DNA of 35,042 bases from JANMDN01 sp031376285 (GTDB lineage: Bacteria; Actinomycetota; Thermoleophilia; Miltoncostaeales; Miltoncostaeaceae), in assembly GCA_031376285.1 (NCBI GenBank), contig JANMDN010000087.1:1-35042 (forward strand). Reading direction: 5' to 3'. The stretch's first letter is position 1, and each line of letters begins with the position of its first letter. The position numbers and the translations under genes are program-made. The notes beneath the pieces are model-generated. The model did not search any database and was not told the DNA's origin. It saw only the letters and a program-made list of their open reading frames with translations. Below are positions 6,725-13,822 of this stretch, one piece after another.

Positions 6725-8896
6725 GTGCACGGGCGCGCGCAACTGCCATGCCCGCCTTTCGGCCTCGGCAGGGCTGAGGGATGGTCCGAGACGCCTCCGT
6801 CGCTCGGGCCGAGACCCTCGCGTTGGGTGGCTCCGCTGACCGAACTCGCCGGCGTCGGACCGGCGACCGCCGAGCGGGCTGAGCCCCTGGGGCTGACATC
6901 AATCGGTGCCCTCCTCGAGTACTTGCCGGCCCGATATCTCTCCTACGACGACGCGCGCCCGATCGCCGAAAGCCCCGCCGGGGAGGAGGTCACGGTCCGT
7001 GTCCGCCTGCACTCGATCGAGGTTCGACCCACTCGTCGGCGCCGCCTGCGCATCGTTCGGGCACGGGTCGGCGACGAGACCGGTTCGCTCATCGCGGTCT
7101 GGTTCAACCAGGACTACCTCGCTCGGGTCCTGAGCCCGGGGGACGAATTGCTGTTGCGCGGTCGGATCGAGCCCGGCCTCCCGCGAACCCTCAGCGTCAA
7201 GGCCCACGAGGTCCTCGGGAGCGGCGCATCCGAGGGTATTCACACGACCGGCCTTGTCCCGGTCTATCCCGCAACGGAGGGCCTTCCCCCGCGACGTCTC
7301 CGTGAGCTCGTCGACGCGGCTCGGGGCGACCTTCGCGCGGCGCCCGAGCGCCTCCCCGCGTGGATGCGGCTGCGGCTACGTCTCCCAAGTGCGGCCGACG
7401 CCTTTGGGGCCCTCCACCATCCACGCACAGCGAAGGACCCGCGCCTTGGTCGGCGGCGCCTCGCGTTCGAGGAGCTGCTTGTGTTGCAGCTCGGGCTGAT
7501 CGCGGTCCAGCGTGCCGGGGTCGTGGGGTCGAGGGCGCCGGAGCTTGCGCCGACTGGCGTGCTCAGCGCGGCGCTCCTCGACGGGCTCCCATTCACGTTG
7601 ACACCGGAGCAGCGCCGCGTGGTCGGTGAGATCGGCCGGGATCTGGCGACCAAGCAGCCGATGCGCCGGCTCCTTCAGGGGGAAGTCGGTTCAGGGAAGA
7701 CGGTCGTCGCCGCCCTCGGCATGTGCCAGGCGGTCGAAGCCGCCCATCAGGCCGCCCTGCTCGTTCCGACGGAAACGCTCGCCGAACAGCACCTGCGCAC
7801 CCTCGACACGCTGCTCGCGCCGACGGGCATCGTCCCGGTGCTCCTGACCGGAAGGATCCCGCGGGCGGAGCGCGATCGTCGCCTCCAGCTCATCGCCACC
7901 GGCACCGCCCCCATCGTTGTTGGGACGCAGGCCCTCCTCACCGAGGGTGTCGACTTCGCGCAGCTCGGCCTCGTGATCGTCGACGAACAGCACCGCTTTG
8001 GCGTCGAGCAGCGCCAGGTCCTCTCGGATCGGACGCGAGCCGGCGAGAACCTCGTCGCGCACCTCCTCTACATGACGGCGACGCCGATTCCCCGAACGCT
8101 GGCGCTCACGGCGTTCGGCGACCTGCGGGTCTCCACGATCCGTGGGAGGCCTCCGGGGCGCCAACCGGTCGAGACGCGCTGGGTCCGCGAGGATGACCGA
8201 GAGACGGCCTACGAGGCGGTCCGCGCCGAGCTTCGCGCCGGACGGCAGGCCTACGTCATCTGTCCGCTGGTCGAGGAGGGAGGCCCGGTCGAAGCGCGTG
8301 CCGCGACCGAGGAGGCTGAGCGCCTCGCCGCAGGACCATTTGCCACCTTCACCGTCGGTCTCGCGCACGGCGCGATGGGGACCGACGAGAAGCGCCGCGC
8401 CATGGGGGCGTTCGCCGGTGGAGAGATGGACCTTCTCGTGGCCACGACCGTCGTGGAGGTCGGCGTCGACGTGCCGAACGCCACCGTGATGCTGATCGAG
8501 GGGGCCGACCGATTCGGGCTCGCGCAGCTGCACCAGCTCCGGGGACGGGTCGGGCGCGGGCTCTCTCCCGGGGTCTGCCTCCTGTTTGCCGACCCGAAGA
8601 CCGACGACGGCACGCGTCGCCTCGAGGCGATCGTCCAGGAGCAGGACGGCTTTCGCCTCTCCGAACTTGACCTGGAGATCCGTGGAGAGGGCTCCATTCT
8701 CGGGCTGCGCCAGTCCGGCGCGACGGACCTGCGCTTCGCTCGACTTGGGCGCGACCGGCGCGAACTGGCCCAGGCGCGCCACATCGCCCGAATGACCCTC
8801 CGAGAAGACCCTCGACTGCTGCGCCCTGAACACCAGCTGCTGCGCGCAGCCGTCCTGGAGCGATTCGCCGAGCTTCCACGCCTCCTCGACGGATGA
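6725..8896 (+). CDS. recG: ATP-dependent DNA helicase RecG
   Basis: Branch-specific helicase that reverses stalled forks and processes recombination intermediates. An N-terminal wedge/OB domain begins with LTELAGVGPATAERAEPLGL. The SF2 helicase core has Walker A GEVGSGKT (about residues 320-327), the DEQH box (D420-H423, VDEQHRFGVEQR), TATPIPRTLAL, and the C-terminal LHQLRGRVGRG and SELDLEIRGEG motifs. The GTG at 6725 gives 723 aa; GTG 6827 (residue 35) is an alternative start just before the conserved region. Its stop overlaps rsmD as ATGA, beginning a recG-rsmD-coaD unit. Confidence 0.96.
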   Translation: MHGRAQLPCPPFGLGRAEGWSETPPSLGPRPSRWVAPLTELAGVGPATAERAEPLGLTSIGALLEYLPARYLSYDDARPIAESPAGEEVTVRVRLHSIEVRPTRRRRLRIVRARVGDETGSLIAVWFNQDYLARVLSPGDELLLRGRIEPGLPRTLSVKAHEVLGSGASEGIHTTGLVPVYPATEGLPPRRLRELVDAARGDLRAAPERLPAWMRLRLRLPSAADAFGALHHPRTAKDPRLGRRRLAFEELLVLQLGLIAVQRAGVVGSRAPELAPTGVLSAALLDGLPFTLTPEQRRVVGEIGRDLATKQPMRRLLQGEVGSGKTVVAALGMCQAVEAAHQAALLVPTETLAEQHLRTLDTLLAPTGIVPVLLTGRIPRAERDRRLQLIATGTAPIVVGTQALLTEGVDFAQLGLVIVDEQHRFGVEQRQVLSDRTRAGENLVAHLLYMTATPIPRTLALTAFGDLRVSTIRGRPPGRQPVETRWVREDDRETAYEAVRAELRAGRQAYVICPLVEEGGPVEARAATEEAERLAAGPFATFTVGLAHGAMGTDEKRRAMGAFAGGEMDLLVATTVVEVGVDVPNATVMLIEGADRFGLAQLHQLRGRVGRGLSPGVCLLFADPKTDDGTRRLEAIVQEQDGFRLSELDLEIRGEGSILGLRQSGATDLRFARLGRDRRELAQARHIARMTLREDPRLLRPEHQLLRAAVLERFAELPRLLDG

Positions 8897-9456
8897 GCGT
8901 TCGGATCATCGGCGGGCGCTTCGGCGGTCGACGGCTCGAAACGCGGTCGGGCCCGGGCACGCGGCCGACAACCGATCGGGCGCGGGAGGCGCTCTTTTCG
9001 ATCCTTGGCCCACTCGACGGGGCCCACGTCCTGGATGTCTTCGCCGGATCCGGCGCCCTTGGGCTTGAAGCACTCTCGCGCGGCGCGACGGCCGTGACGT
9101 TTGTCGAGCACGCTCGGTCTGCGCTGAACGTCATCCGCTCGAACATCGCGCTACTTGCGGTCGCGGACGAGACGAGGGTTGTTGCGGCCGATTGGGCTGA
9201 GGCACTCAATCGGGAGCGCCGAGCCGGGGCGGCCTACGACCTTGTCCTGGCGGATCCTCCGTACGGTGAGGTCACCCGAATCGGACCGCTCCTCGGGGCG
9301 GCCCTTGTGCCTTTGGTGCGGGCGGGTGGACGGGTTGTGGTGGAATACTCAAGCGGCGAGCCCGAACTGCCGGGGCTCGGCCCGCTGCAGGTCGCGGAGC
9401 GCATCGACCGACATTACGGAGCCACTGCCATCGCCATCATTGAAGTCGACACGTGA
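8893..9456 (+). CDS. rsmD: 16S rRNA (guanine(966)-N2)-methyltransferase
   Basis: Methylates G966 (E. coli numbering) of 16S rRNA using S-adenosylmethionine. The 187-aa Rossmann methyltransferase begins MSVRIIGGRFGGRRLETRSG and carries RPTTDRAREALFSIL, the SAM-binding DVFAGSGALGLEALSRGA and the catalytic DPPYGEV typical of N2/N6 methyltransferases. The ATG overlaps the recG stop (ATGA) and its own stop overlaps coaD (GTGA), so the three genes are probably translationally coupled. The rsmD-coaD order is one of the most conserved in bacteria. Confidence 0.96.
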   Translation: MSVRIIGGRFGGRRLETRSGPGTRPTTDRAREALFSILGPLDGAHVLDVFAGSGALGLEALSRGATAVTFVEHARSALNVIRSNIALLAVADETRVVAADWAEALNRERRAGAAYDLVLADPPYGEVTRIGPLLGAALVPLVRAGGRVVVEYSSGEPELPGLGPLQVAERIDRHYGATAIAIIEVDT

Positions 9457-9962
9457 GTACGGATCGGCGTGTGGTTGCCTGTTGTCCTGGCACCTACGAC
9501 CCAATCACCCATGGCCACATCGACATCATCGAGCGGGCGTCTCGGATGTTCGACGAGGTCGTTGTCTCGGTGACCGTCGGATCCAAGCGCAAGGAGCCGC
9601 TCTTTTCCGCGGAGCAACGGATCGCGTTCATCGAGAAGGGTGTGGCCCATCTTCCGAACGTCCGCGTGGAGGAGCTGACTGAGCTCGTCGTCCACCATGC
9701 CATGAGGATCGGGGCGACGGTGCTCGTCAAGGGACTGCGGGCGATCTCCGACTTCGACTACGAGTTTCAGATGGCCCAGATCAACAAACACCTCGCAGGG
9801 GGGATCGAAACCATCTACCTCCCGGCGTCGCCGCGCTACTCCTTCATCAGCTCCAGCGGTGTGAAGGAGATCGCCGCGTGGGGCGGTTCGGTCGAGGATT
9901 GGGTGCCGCCATTCGTGGCGGAGGCGTTCGTGGCGCTCTTCGGGCCGGAGCGTCGTGCATGA
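9453..9962 (+). CDS. coaD: Phosphopantetheine adenylyltransferase
   Basis: Transfers AMP from ATP to 4'-phosphopantetheine, the penultimate and often rate-limiting step of coenzyme A synthesis. The 169-aa nucleotidyltransferase has PGTYDPITHGHIDII, containing the T/HxGH motif (T19-H22), VGSKRKEPLFS, VKGLRAISDFDYEFQMA and the C-terminal ISSSGVKEIA. The GTG start overlaps the rsmD stop. CoA made here feeds acyl-carrier-protein phosphopantetheinylation and lipid synthesis, for which plsX and acpP follow downstream. It is followed by a 130-bp gap with no gene. Confidence 0.96.
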   Translation: MSTDRRVVACCPGTYDPITHGHIDIIERASRMFDEVVVSVTVGSKRKEPLFSAEQRIAFIEKGVAHLPNVRVEELTELVVHHAMRIGATVLVKGLRAISDFDYEFQMAQINKHLAGGIETIYLPASPRYSFISSSGVKEIAAWGGSVEDWVPPFVAEAFVALFGPERRA

Positions 9963-10092
9963 TTCACGGTCGCGGCGCTCGGCCTTGCCAGGGCAGAAGG
10001 AGAACGGGCGCCGGGGCGGAAGGAATCCACACGGCGCCGTGTCTGCGCGCCAACCGCGAGCGCGAAGCGCTCGGGTAGCCTGAAGGGACCCA
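9963..10092 (+). other. Intergenic region with two palindromes
   Basis: No gene is seen. ACACGGCGCCGTGT (10029-10042) is a perfect 14-bp palindrome. A second inverted repeat, CGAGCGC-GAA-GCGCTCG, follows near 10059-10075 and lies just upstream of the next gene's Shine-Dalgarno. There is no T run, so a terminator is not supported. A promoter or operator for the next gene is possible but not shown. Confidence 0.4.
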
Positions 10093-10599
10093 ATGGACGT
10101 TCTCGCGCTGATCGACAAGCTCGACGACCTGGTGCACAACGCACGAGCGGTTCCGCTCACCGACCAGGTCAGGATCGATCGCGAGGCGATCTACGACCTC
10201 CTCGACCAGATGCGCTCGACGATTCCCGAAGAGGTCAAGCAGGCGCGCTGGATCGTGAAGGAACGCACGGAGATGCTCGCCGAGGCCAAGCGCGAGGCGG
10301 ATCGCATCCTCGCCGAGGCAAAGGACCGTGCGGCGCGTGTGGTCTCCGACGAGGAGATCGTCAAAGCCGCTCAGCGCGAAGCCGACCACATCATGGAGGA
10401 CGCCCGAGCGCGGGAGCGCGACGTGCGTCTTGGCGCCGAGGACTACGCCGACGAGGTACTCGGCACTCTCGAGGTCAACCTCGGGAAGTTCCTGTCGGCG
10501 GTTCGCCGTGGCCGTGAGCAGCTCCAGGGCAAGGCGTCGCGTGAGGCCGAGATCGAAGAGAGCCCGGCGCTCGATGAGACGACCCACTACGACTCCTAG
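10093..10599 (+). CDS. sepIVA: SepIVA-like coiled-coil septation protein (short form)
   Basis: 168 aa, highly charged and helical. N-terminal LIDKLDDLVHNARAVPLTD followed by IPEEVKQAR and a coiled coil (about residues 50-115, rich in EAKREADRILAEAKDRA-type heptads), then LEVNLGKFLSAVRRGREQL. The same ends frame the mycobacterial SepIVA protein (Rv2927c), a DivIVA-like factor of septal and polar growth that also neighbours a DUF177 gene, rnc and smc. The mycobacterial protein is about 245 aa; the difference is a shorter coiled coil. The ATG has AAGGGA just upstream. The TAG stop is shared with element copy 3. Homology is inferred from sequence memory and gene order; function here is untested. 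Confidence 0.75.
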   Translation: MDVLALIDKLDDLVHNARAVPLTDQVRIDREAIYDLLDQMRSTIPEEVKQARWIVKERTEMLAEAKREADRILAEAKDRAARVVSDEEIVKAAQREADHIMEDARARERDVRLGAEDYADEVLGTLEVNLGKFLSAVRRGREQLQGKASREAEIEESPALDETTHYDS

Positions 10600-10763
10600 A
10601 TGGTTGATTCCGAATTGGTGCGGGTGGCCGCTGGCTGCGACACATCGCCACTCAGCGTCCTTGGTCGCCCCCATATGCCCGATATGGGGCCTGACACTGC
10701 GTCCTTGACTGTCTCGGTCTCGCTCACCGGCCCCCATCACCCCAATTCCGAATCAACCATCTA
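10597..10763 (+). repeat. Intergenic element copy 3 (subfamily A, short form, best termini)
   Basis: 167 bp with the cleanest inverted termini of the window: TAGATGGTTGATTCCGAATT on the left and its exact complement AATTCCGAATCAACCATCTA on the right. Hairpin II (CCCCATAT-GCCCG-ATATGGGG, 10669-10689) is fully paired. The flanks are C on the left and G on the right, so the target was CTAG with TA duplicated. The left TAG is the stop codon of the SepIVA-like gene. The next gene starts 35 bp after the element. Confidence 0.9.
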
Positions 10764-10798
10764 GGTCTCGCGGTACGCCGCGCGACGAGCACCTTCGC

Positions 10799-11341
10799 GT
10801 GCTCGACCTGGGCGCCCTCGAGCTTGTAAACGGCTCGGGGACGACGGTCCGCGCGACGGTACCCGTGGACGGGCTCGACCTGAGTGGCCAGCGCTACACC
10901 GCGCAGCCGTCCACTCCCGAGGTGGCACTGGAGCTCTCGCGCTCGGGATCTGGGTGGTTCCTCGTGGGAGCTGCCGCCCTGGCGGTTGAGGGACCGTGCT
11001 GGCGATGCCTCGGTTCAGCCTCGGTCGCGCTGCACGTTCAGGCGAGGGAGTTCCAGGCCCACGGCCGGGCGGGACAACCATTCGACGAAAACCTCGACAG
11101 CCAGTACTTCTCGGGCGACGACCTGGATGTGGAGGCATGGCTGCGCGATGCGGTCAACGACGCCCTTCCGGGCATCATTCTGTGCCGCGATGACTGCAAG
11201 GGCCTCTGCCCGACGTGCGGCGTCGACCGAAATCACGTGGCCTGCGCGTGCGAGCAACCCGCCGCGATACCGAACGGGCCGTTTGCCGGCCTGAGCGAGC
11301 GGCTGCGCACCGACGACGGCTCCGGACGCCCGAAGGGTTGA
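10799..11341 (+). CDS. DUF177/YceD family protein (23S rRNA accumulation/assembly factor)
   Basis: A 180-aa member of the DUF177 (YceD) family that almost always precedes rpmF; in other bacteria and plastids it is linked to 23S rRNA accumulation and large-subunit assembly. Diagnostic features are the CWRC pair (C67, C70) in the middle and the C-terminal CRDDCKGLCPTCGVDRN, which could bind a metal. DSQYFSGDDLDVEAWLRDAV is also family-like. The GTG at 10799 gives MLDLGALE and has only a weak Shine-Dalgarno. The gene is separated from its upstream neighbour by element copy 3, and its end overlaps the probable rpmF promoter. Confidence 0.88.
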   Translation: MLDLGALELVNGSGTTVRATVPVDGLDLSGQRYTAQPSTPEVALELSRSGSGWFLVGAAALAVEGPCWRCLGSASVALHVQAREFQAHGRAGQPFDENLDSQYFSGDDLDVEAWLRDAVNDALPGIILCRDDCKGLCPTCGVDRNHVACACEQPAAIPNGPFAGLSERLRTDDGSGRPKG

Positions 11342-11366
11342 TCGGGCGGGCTCGTGCGGCTACCAT
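11338..11366 (+). promoter_or_regulatory. Probable sigma-70-type promoter of rpmF
   Basis: TTGATC (11338-11343), 17 bp, TACCAT (11361-11366) is a good housekeeping promoter. The stretch GCTACCATTCCGC-GTCAT recurs with one difference upstream of rpsP and in weaker form upstream of rplS. This suggests a shared promoter and early-transcribed motif for ribosomal-protein genes. Confidence 0.6.
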
Positions 11367-11400
11367 TCCGCGGTCATACGTATCGCACCCAAGGAAGCTC

Positions 11401-11586
11401 ATGGCCGTCCCAAAGCGCAAGACCTCCCGCCAGCGCCGCGACACCCGTCGCGCGACGCACTCGATCTCGGCGACGGTGCTCGGGCGCTGCTCGCGCTGCC
11501 AGAGCCCCGTCCGGCCCCACCACGTCTGCGCGGTGTGTGGTCACTACCGCGGTCGCGCGGTCATCGACATTCCCGCCGAGGGCTAG
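11401..11586 (+). CDS. rpmF: 50S ribosomal protein L32 (zinc-ribbon form)
   Basis: 61-aa large-subunit ribosomal protein. It begins MAVPKRKTSRQRRDTRRATH, the L32 signature, followed by a zinc ribbon with C30, C33, C43 and C46 (CSRCQSPVRPHHVCAVCGHY). The ATG at 11401 has AAGGAA upstream. Its own promoter is visible in the preceding gap. Its TAG stop (11584-11586) is shared with element copy 4, which separates it from plsX; rpmF-plsX coupling is usual in bacteria. Confidence 0.96.
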   Translation: MAVPKRKTSRQRRDTRRATHSISATVLGRCSRCQSPVRPHHVCAVCGHYRGRAVIDIPAEG

Positions 11587-11751
11587 ACGCTTGAGTCCAA
11601 ATCGCTGATGGCGATCCACTGGCTGCGACCCGTCGCAATCCGGTGTCCTTGGTCGCCCACATATTCCCGATATGTGGGCTGACACTGCGTCCTGAACTCG
11701 CTTGGTCTCGCTCAGCGGATCTCGCTACCACAATTCGGACTCAATCATCTA
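11584..11751 (+). repeat. Intergenic element copy 4 (subfamily A, short form)
   Basis: 168 bp. The left TA belongs to the rpmF TAG stop; flanks are C and G (CTAG target). Termini are TAGACGCTTGAGTCCAAAT and ATTCGGACTCAATCATCTA. Hairpin I is the perfect TGCGAC-CC-GTCGCA (11624-11637). Hairpin II has its longest form, GCCCACATAT-TCCCG-ATATGTGGGC (11655-11679), with ten pairs. Confidence 0.88.
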
Positions 11752-11813
11752 GTCGGCACCAAGCCAATCGGCGGGCCTGCAGATGATGGCGGGCCAGTGA
11801 GGACCGCGCCCGA

Positions 11814-12809
11814 GTGACAAGCGCTCCGGTCGTCGCGCTCGACGCGATGGGGGGTGACCGGGCACCGGCCGAACCGGTTCGTGGGGCGATCATCGCCGCC
11901 GCGGCAGGCATCAAGGTGCTGCTGGTCGGAGACGAACCCGTGCTGCGGGCTGAACTGGCCAGCCAGGGCGCCAGCAGCGCGTCCGGTATCGAGATACGTC
12001 ATGCCGCCGAGGTGATTGGTTCCGGCGACGATGGCGCGCGCGCGGTTCGGGCGAAACCCGACGCATCCCTTGTCATCGCGTCCCGGCTCGTGTCCGAGGG
12101 GGTCGCCGGCGCGGTTGTCTCAGCGGGCAACACCGGTGCGATGATGGCCGCCGCCACGCTGATCCTCCGGCGGATCCCGGGTGTGCATCGCCCAGCGATT
12201 GCGGTGCCGCTCCCGAGCGAACGGGGTCCGGTGGTGCTGATCGATGCCGGCGCGAACGCCGACTGCCGGCCGGAATACTTCCCCCAGTTCGCGATCATGG
12301 GACGGCTCGTCGCCCGCGATATCTTGGGCATTGCCGAGCCCCGTGTTGGTCTTCTCAGCATCGGTGAAGAGGCGGGGAAGGGCAACGAGCTTGTGCAGGA
12401 GGTCGCCGGGCTCCTCGCTGGCACGCCAGGCTTTGTCGGAAATGTCGAGGGGCGCGACATCCCCAAGGGTACGGTCGACGTTGTCGTGACCGACGGCTTC
12501 ACCGGCAATGTCGCGCTCAAGCTCTACGAAGCGTCGGGAGCAATGCTGATCAACGAGCTTCGTCGGGTCGCAACCAGCTCGACGCGCGCCAGGCTCGGCG
12601 CGATGTTGCTGCGCCCGGCCCTTCGCGACATGCGGCGGCGGCTCGACCCCGACGAGTACGGAGGGGCCTACCTCGTGGGCGTGCAGGGTCTGGCGGTGAT
12701 CGGGCATGGGAACTCAAGCGGCCAGGCCGTCGCGAATGCCATCCGCCTCGCCGCGCGTGGGGTCGGGGAGGGCATTGTCGATCGGCTCAGCGCAGGGATC
12801 CGCGGCTGA
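11814..12809 (+). CDS. plsX: Phosphate acyltransferase PlsX
   Basis: Converts acyl-ACP to acyl-phosphate, the acyl donor for PlsY in phospholipid synthesis; a peripheral membrane enzyme. The 331-aa protein has VALDAMGGDRAP at the N terminus, SAGNTGAMMAAA, VVLIDAGANADCRPEYF, LLSIGEEAGKGNEL, VVVTDGFTGNVALK and the C-terminal EYGGAYLVGVQG. The GTG at 11814 follows GAGG at long spacing. Unlike the common order there are no fabH, fabD or fabG genes before acpP; the neighbour is acpP directly, 76 bp away. Confidence 0.95.
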   Translation: MTSAPVVALDAMGGDRAPAEPVRGAIIAAAAGIKVLLVGDEPVLRAELASQGASSASGIEIRHAAEVIGSGDDGARAVRAKPDASLVIASRLVSEGVAGAVVSAGNTGAMMAAATLILRRIPGVHRPAIAVPLPSERGPVVLIDAGANADCRPEYFPQFAIMGRLVARDILGIAEPRVGLLSIGEEAGKGNELVQEVAGLLAGTPGFVGNVEGRDIPKGTVDVVVTDGFTGNVALKLYEASGAMLINELRRVATSSTRARLGAMLLRPALRDMRRRLDPDEYGGAYLVGVQGLAVIGHGNSSGQAVANAIRLAARGVGEGIVDRLSAGIRG

Positions 12810-12885
12810 GGGGTGCGTCCGGCTGCGTTGTTAGCCTTCCGGGCGTAAACCACGCGAACCCCGAGCGGGCCGACAAGGAGCCAAT

Positions 12886-13134
12886 GTGGACCGAGCGAGT
12901 GCTTTCGAGACGATCAAGGGACTGCTCGTCGAGCAGCTCGGCGTCGAGGGCGATCAGGTGACGGACGCCGCGTCGTTTGCCGATGACCTCAACGCGGACT
13001 CGCTCGATCTCGTGGAGCTGATCATGGAGATGGAGGATCGCTTCAAGGTCCAGATCCCTGACGAGGACGCTGAGAACATCCGGACGGTCGGCGACGCGGT
13101 CGACTACGTCGTCGCCCACGCCCCTGCGCCGTAG
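12886..13134 (+). CDS. acpP: Acyl carrier protein
   Basis: Carries growing acyl chains on a 4'-phosphopantetheine arm during fatty-acid synthesis and donates them to PlsX upstream. It is 82 aa, acidic and helical. The modified serine is S39 in DLNADSLDLVELIMEMED. The GTG at 12886 is placed by AAGGAG five bases upstream; the ATG two bases earlier is out of frame. The stop is followed almost immediately by rnc, whose start is unclear. Confidence 0.96.
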   Translation: MDRASAFETIKGLLVEQLGVEGDQVTDAASFADDLNADSLDLVELIMEMEDRFKVQIPDEDAENIRTVGDAVDYVVAHAPAP

Positions 13135-13207
13135 CGCTGCAAACGAGGGAGACGAGACGCCGCTTGCTTCGCTGCTCGATCGCCTTTCGCCGCCACGGCG
13201 ACGCGAG

Positions 13208-13822
13208 GTGCTCACCCACCGCTCGTGGGCGAGTGCTGGCGAGCCGTCGAACGAGCGACTTGAGTTGCTCGGCGACAGCGTGCTGGCGCTCGTGGTGACC
13301 GAGGCCCTGATGGACCGCCACCCGGCCGCCGAAGAGGGCGACCTCGCGTGGATGCGTCAGGAGGTTGTCTCGCGGACGGTATGTGCCGAGGTTGCCCGGC
13401 GTTGCGGCCTGCCAGAGCGCCTGCGCGCGGCTGCCCCGACCGACCGCCTTGATGTCGACGTCGTGATCGGGAGTGACCGAGTCCAAGCGGGTCTTGCCGA
13501 AGCGCTGCTCGGAGCCGCGTGGCTCGAACTCGGCCCGGACGCGGTCCGCGTCGCCGTCGCGGCGGCCTTCGAGCGGGAGATCAGCCGAACTCGCAAAGGT
13601 ATGCGCGACGCAAAAACGGCCCTCCAAGAGCTCGCGGCGAAGCGTCGCCAGGACGTCCGCTACGAGCTGTCCGGCCAACACGGGCCTCCGCACGACCGGA
13701 CCTTCGAGTCGCAAGTGCTCGTCGCGGGTGAGGTCACCGGTGCCGGCGTCGGGTCGTCCAAGCGCGCCAGCGAGACGGCGGCCGCCTCGGACGCGATCGA
13801 ACGCCTCGGCGGGCTGAACTGA
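13208..13822 (+). CDS. rnc: Ribonuclease III
   Basis: Cleaves double-stranded RNA, including rRNA precursors. The catalytic domain shows LTHRSW, the signature NERLELLGDSVLALV (acidic metal ligands) and LAEALLGAAWLE. The C-terminal dsRNA-binding domain runs DAKTALQELAAKRRQDVRYEL to KRASETAAASDAIERL. The GTG at 13208 lies immediately before LTHRS, but the same frame is open upstream and encodes LASLLDRLSPPRRREV, which resembles helix 1. No ATG/GTG/TTG occurs there, only CTG (13124, 13172), so the true protein is probably 12-28 residues longer. Its stop overlaps the smc start. Confidence 0.92.
   Translation: MLTHRSWASAGEPSNERLELLGDSVLALVVTEALMDRHPAAEEGDLAWMRQEVVSRTVCAEVARRCGLPERLRAAAPTDRLDVDVVIGSDRVQAGLAEALLGAAWLELGPDAVRVAVAAAFEREISRTRKGMRDAKTALQELAAKRRQDVRYELSGQHGPPHDRTFESQVLVAGEVTGAGVGSSKRASETAAASDAIERLGGLN

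Noticed and set aside
7691..8833. A 380-codon minus-strand open frame inside recG
   Set aside because: Antisense shadow of the RecG helicase core, without start signal or recognisable protein features.
11584..11751. Intrinsic terminator or ordinary REP sequence as explanation for the elements
   Set aside because: They are too long, lack T runs, have defined TA-bounded termini and a conserved complex core, and two of them sit inside operons at former stop-start overlaps.
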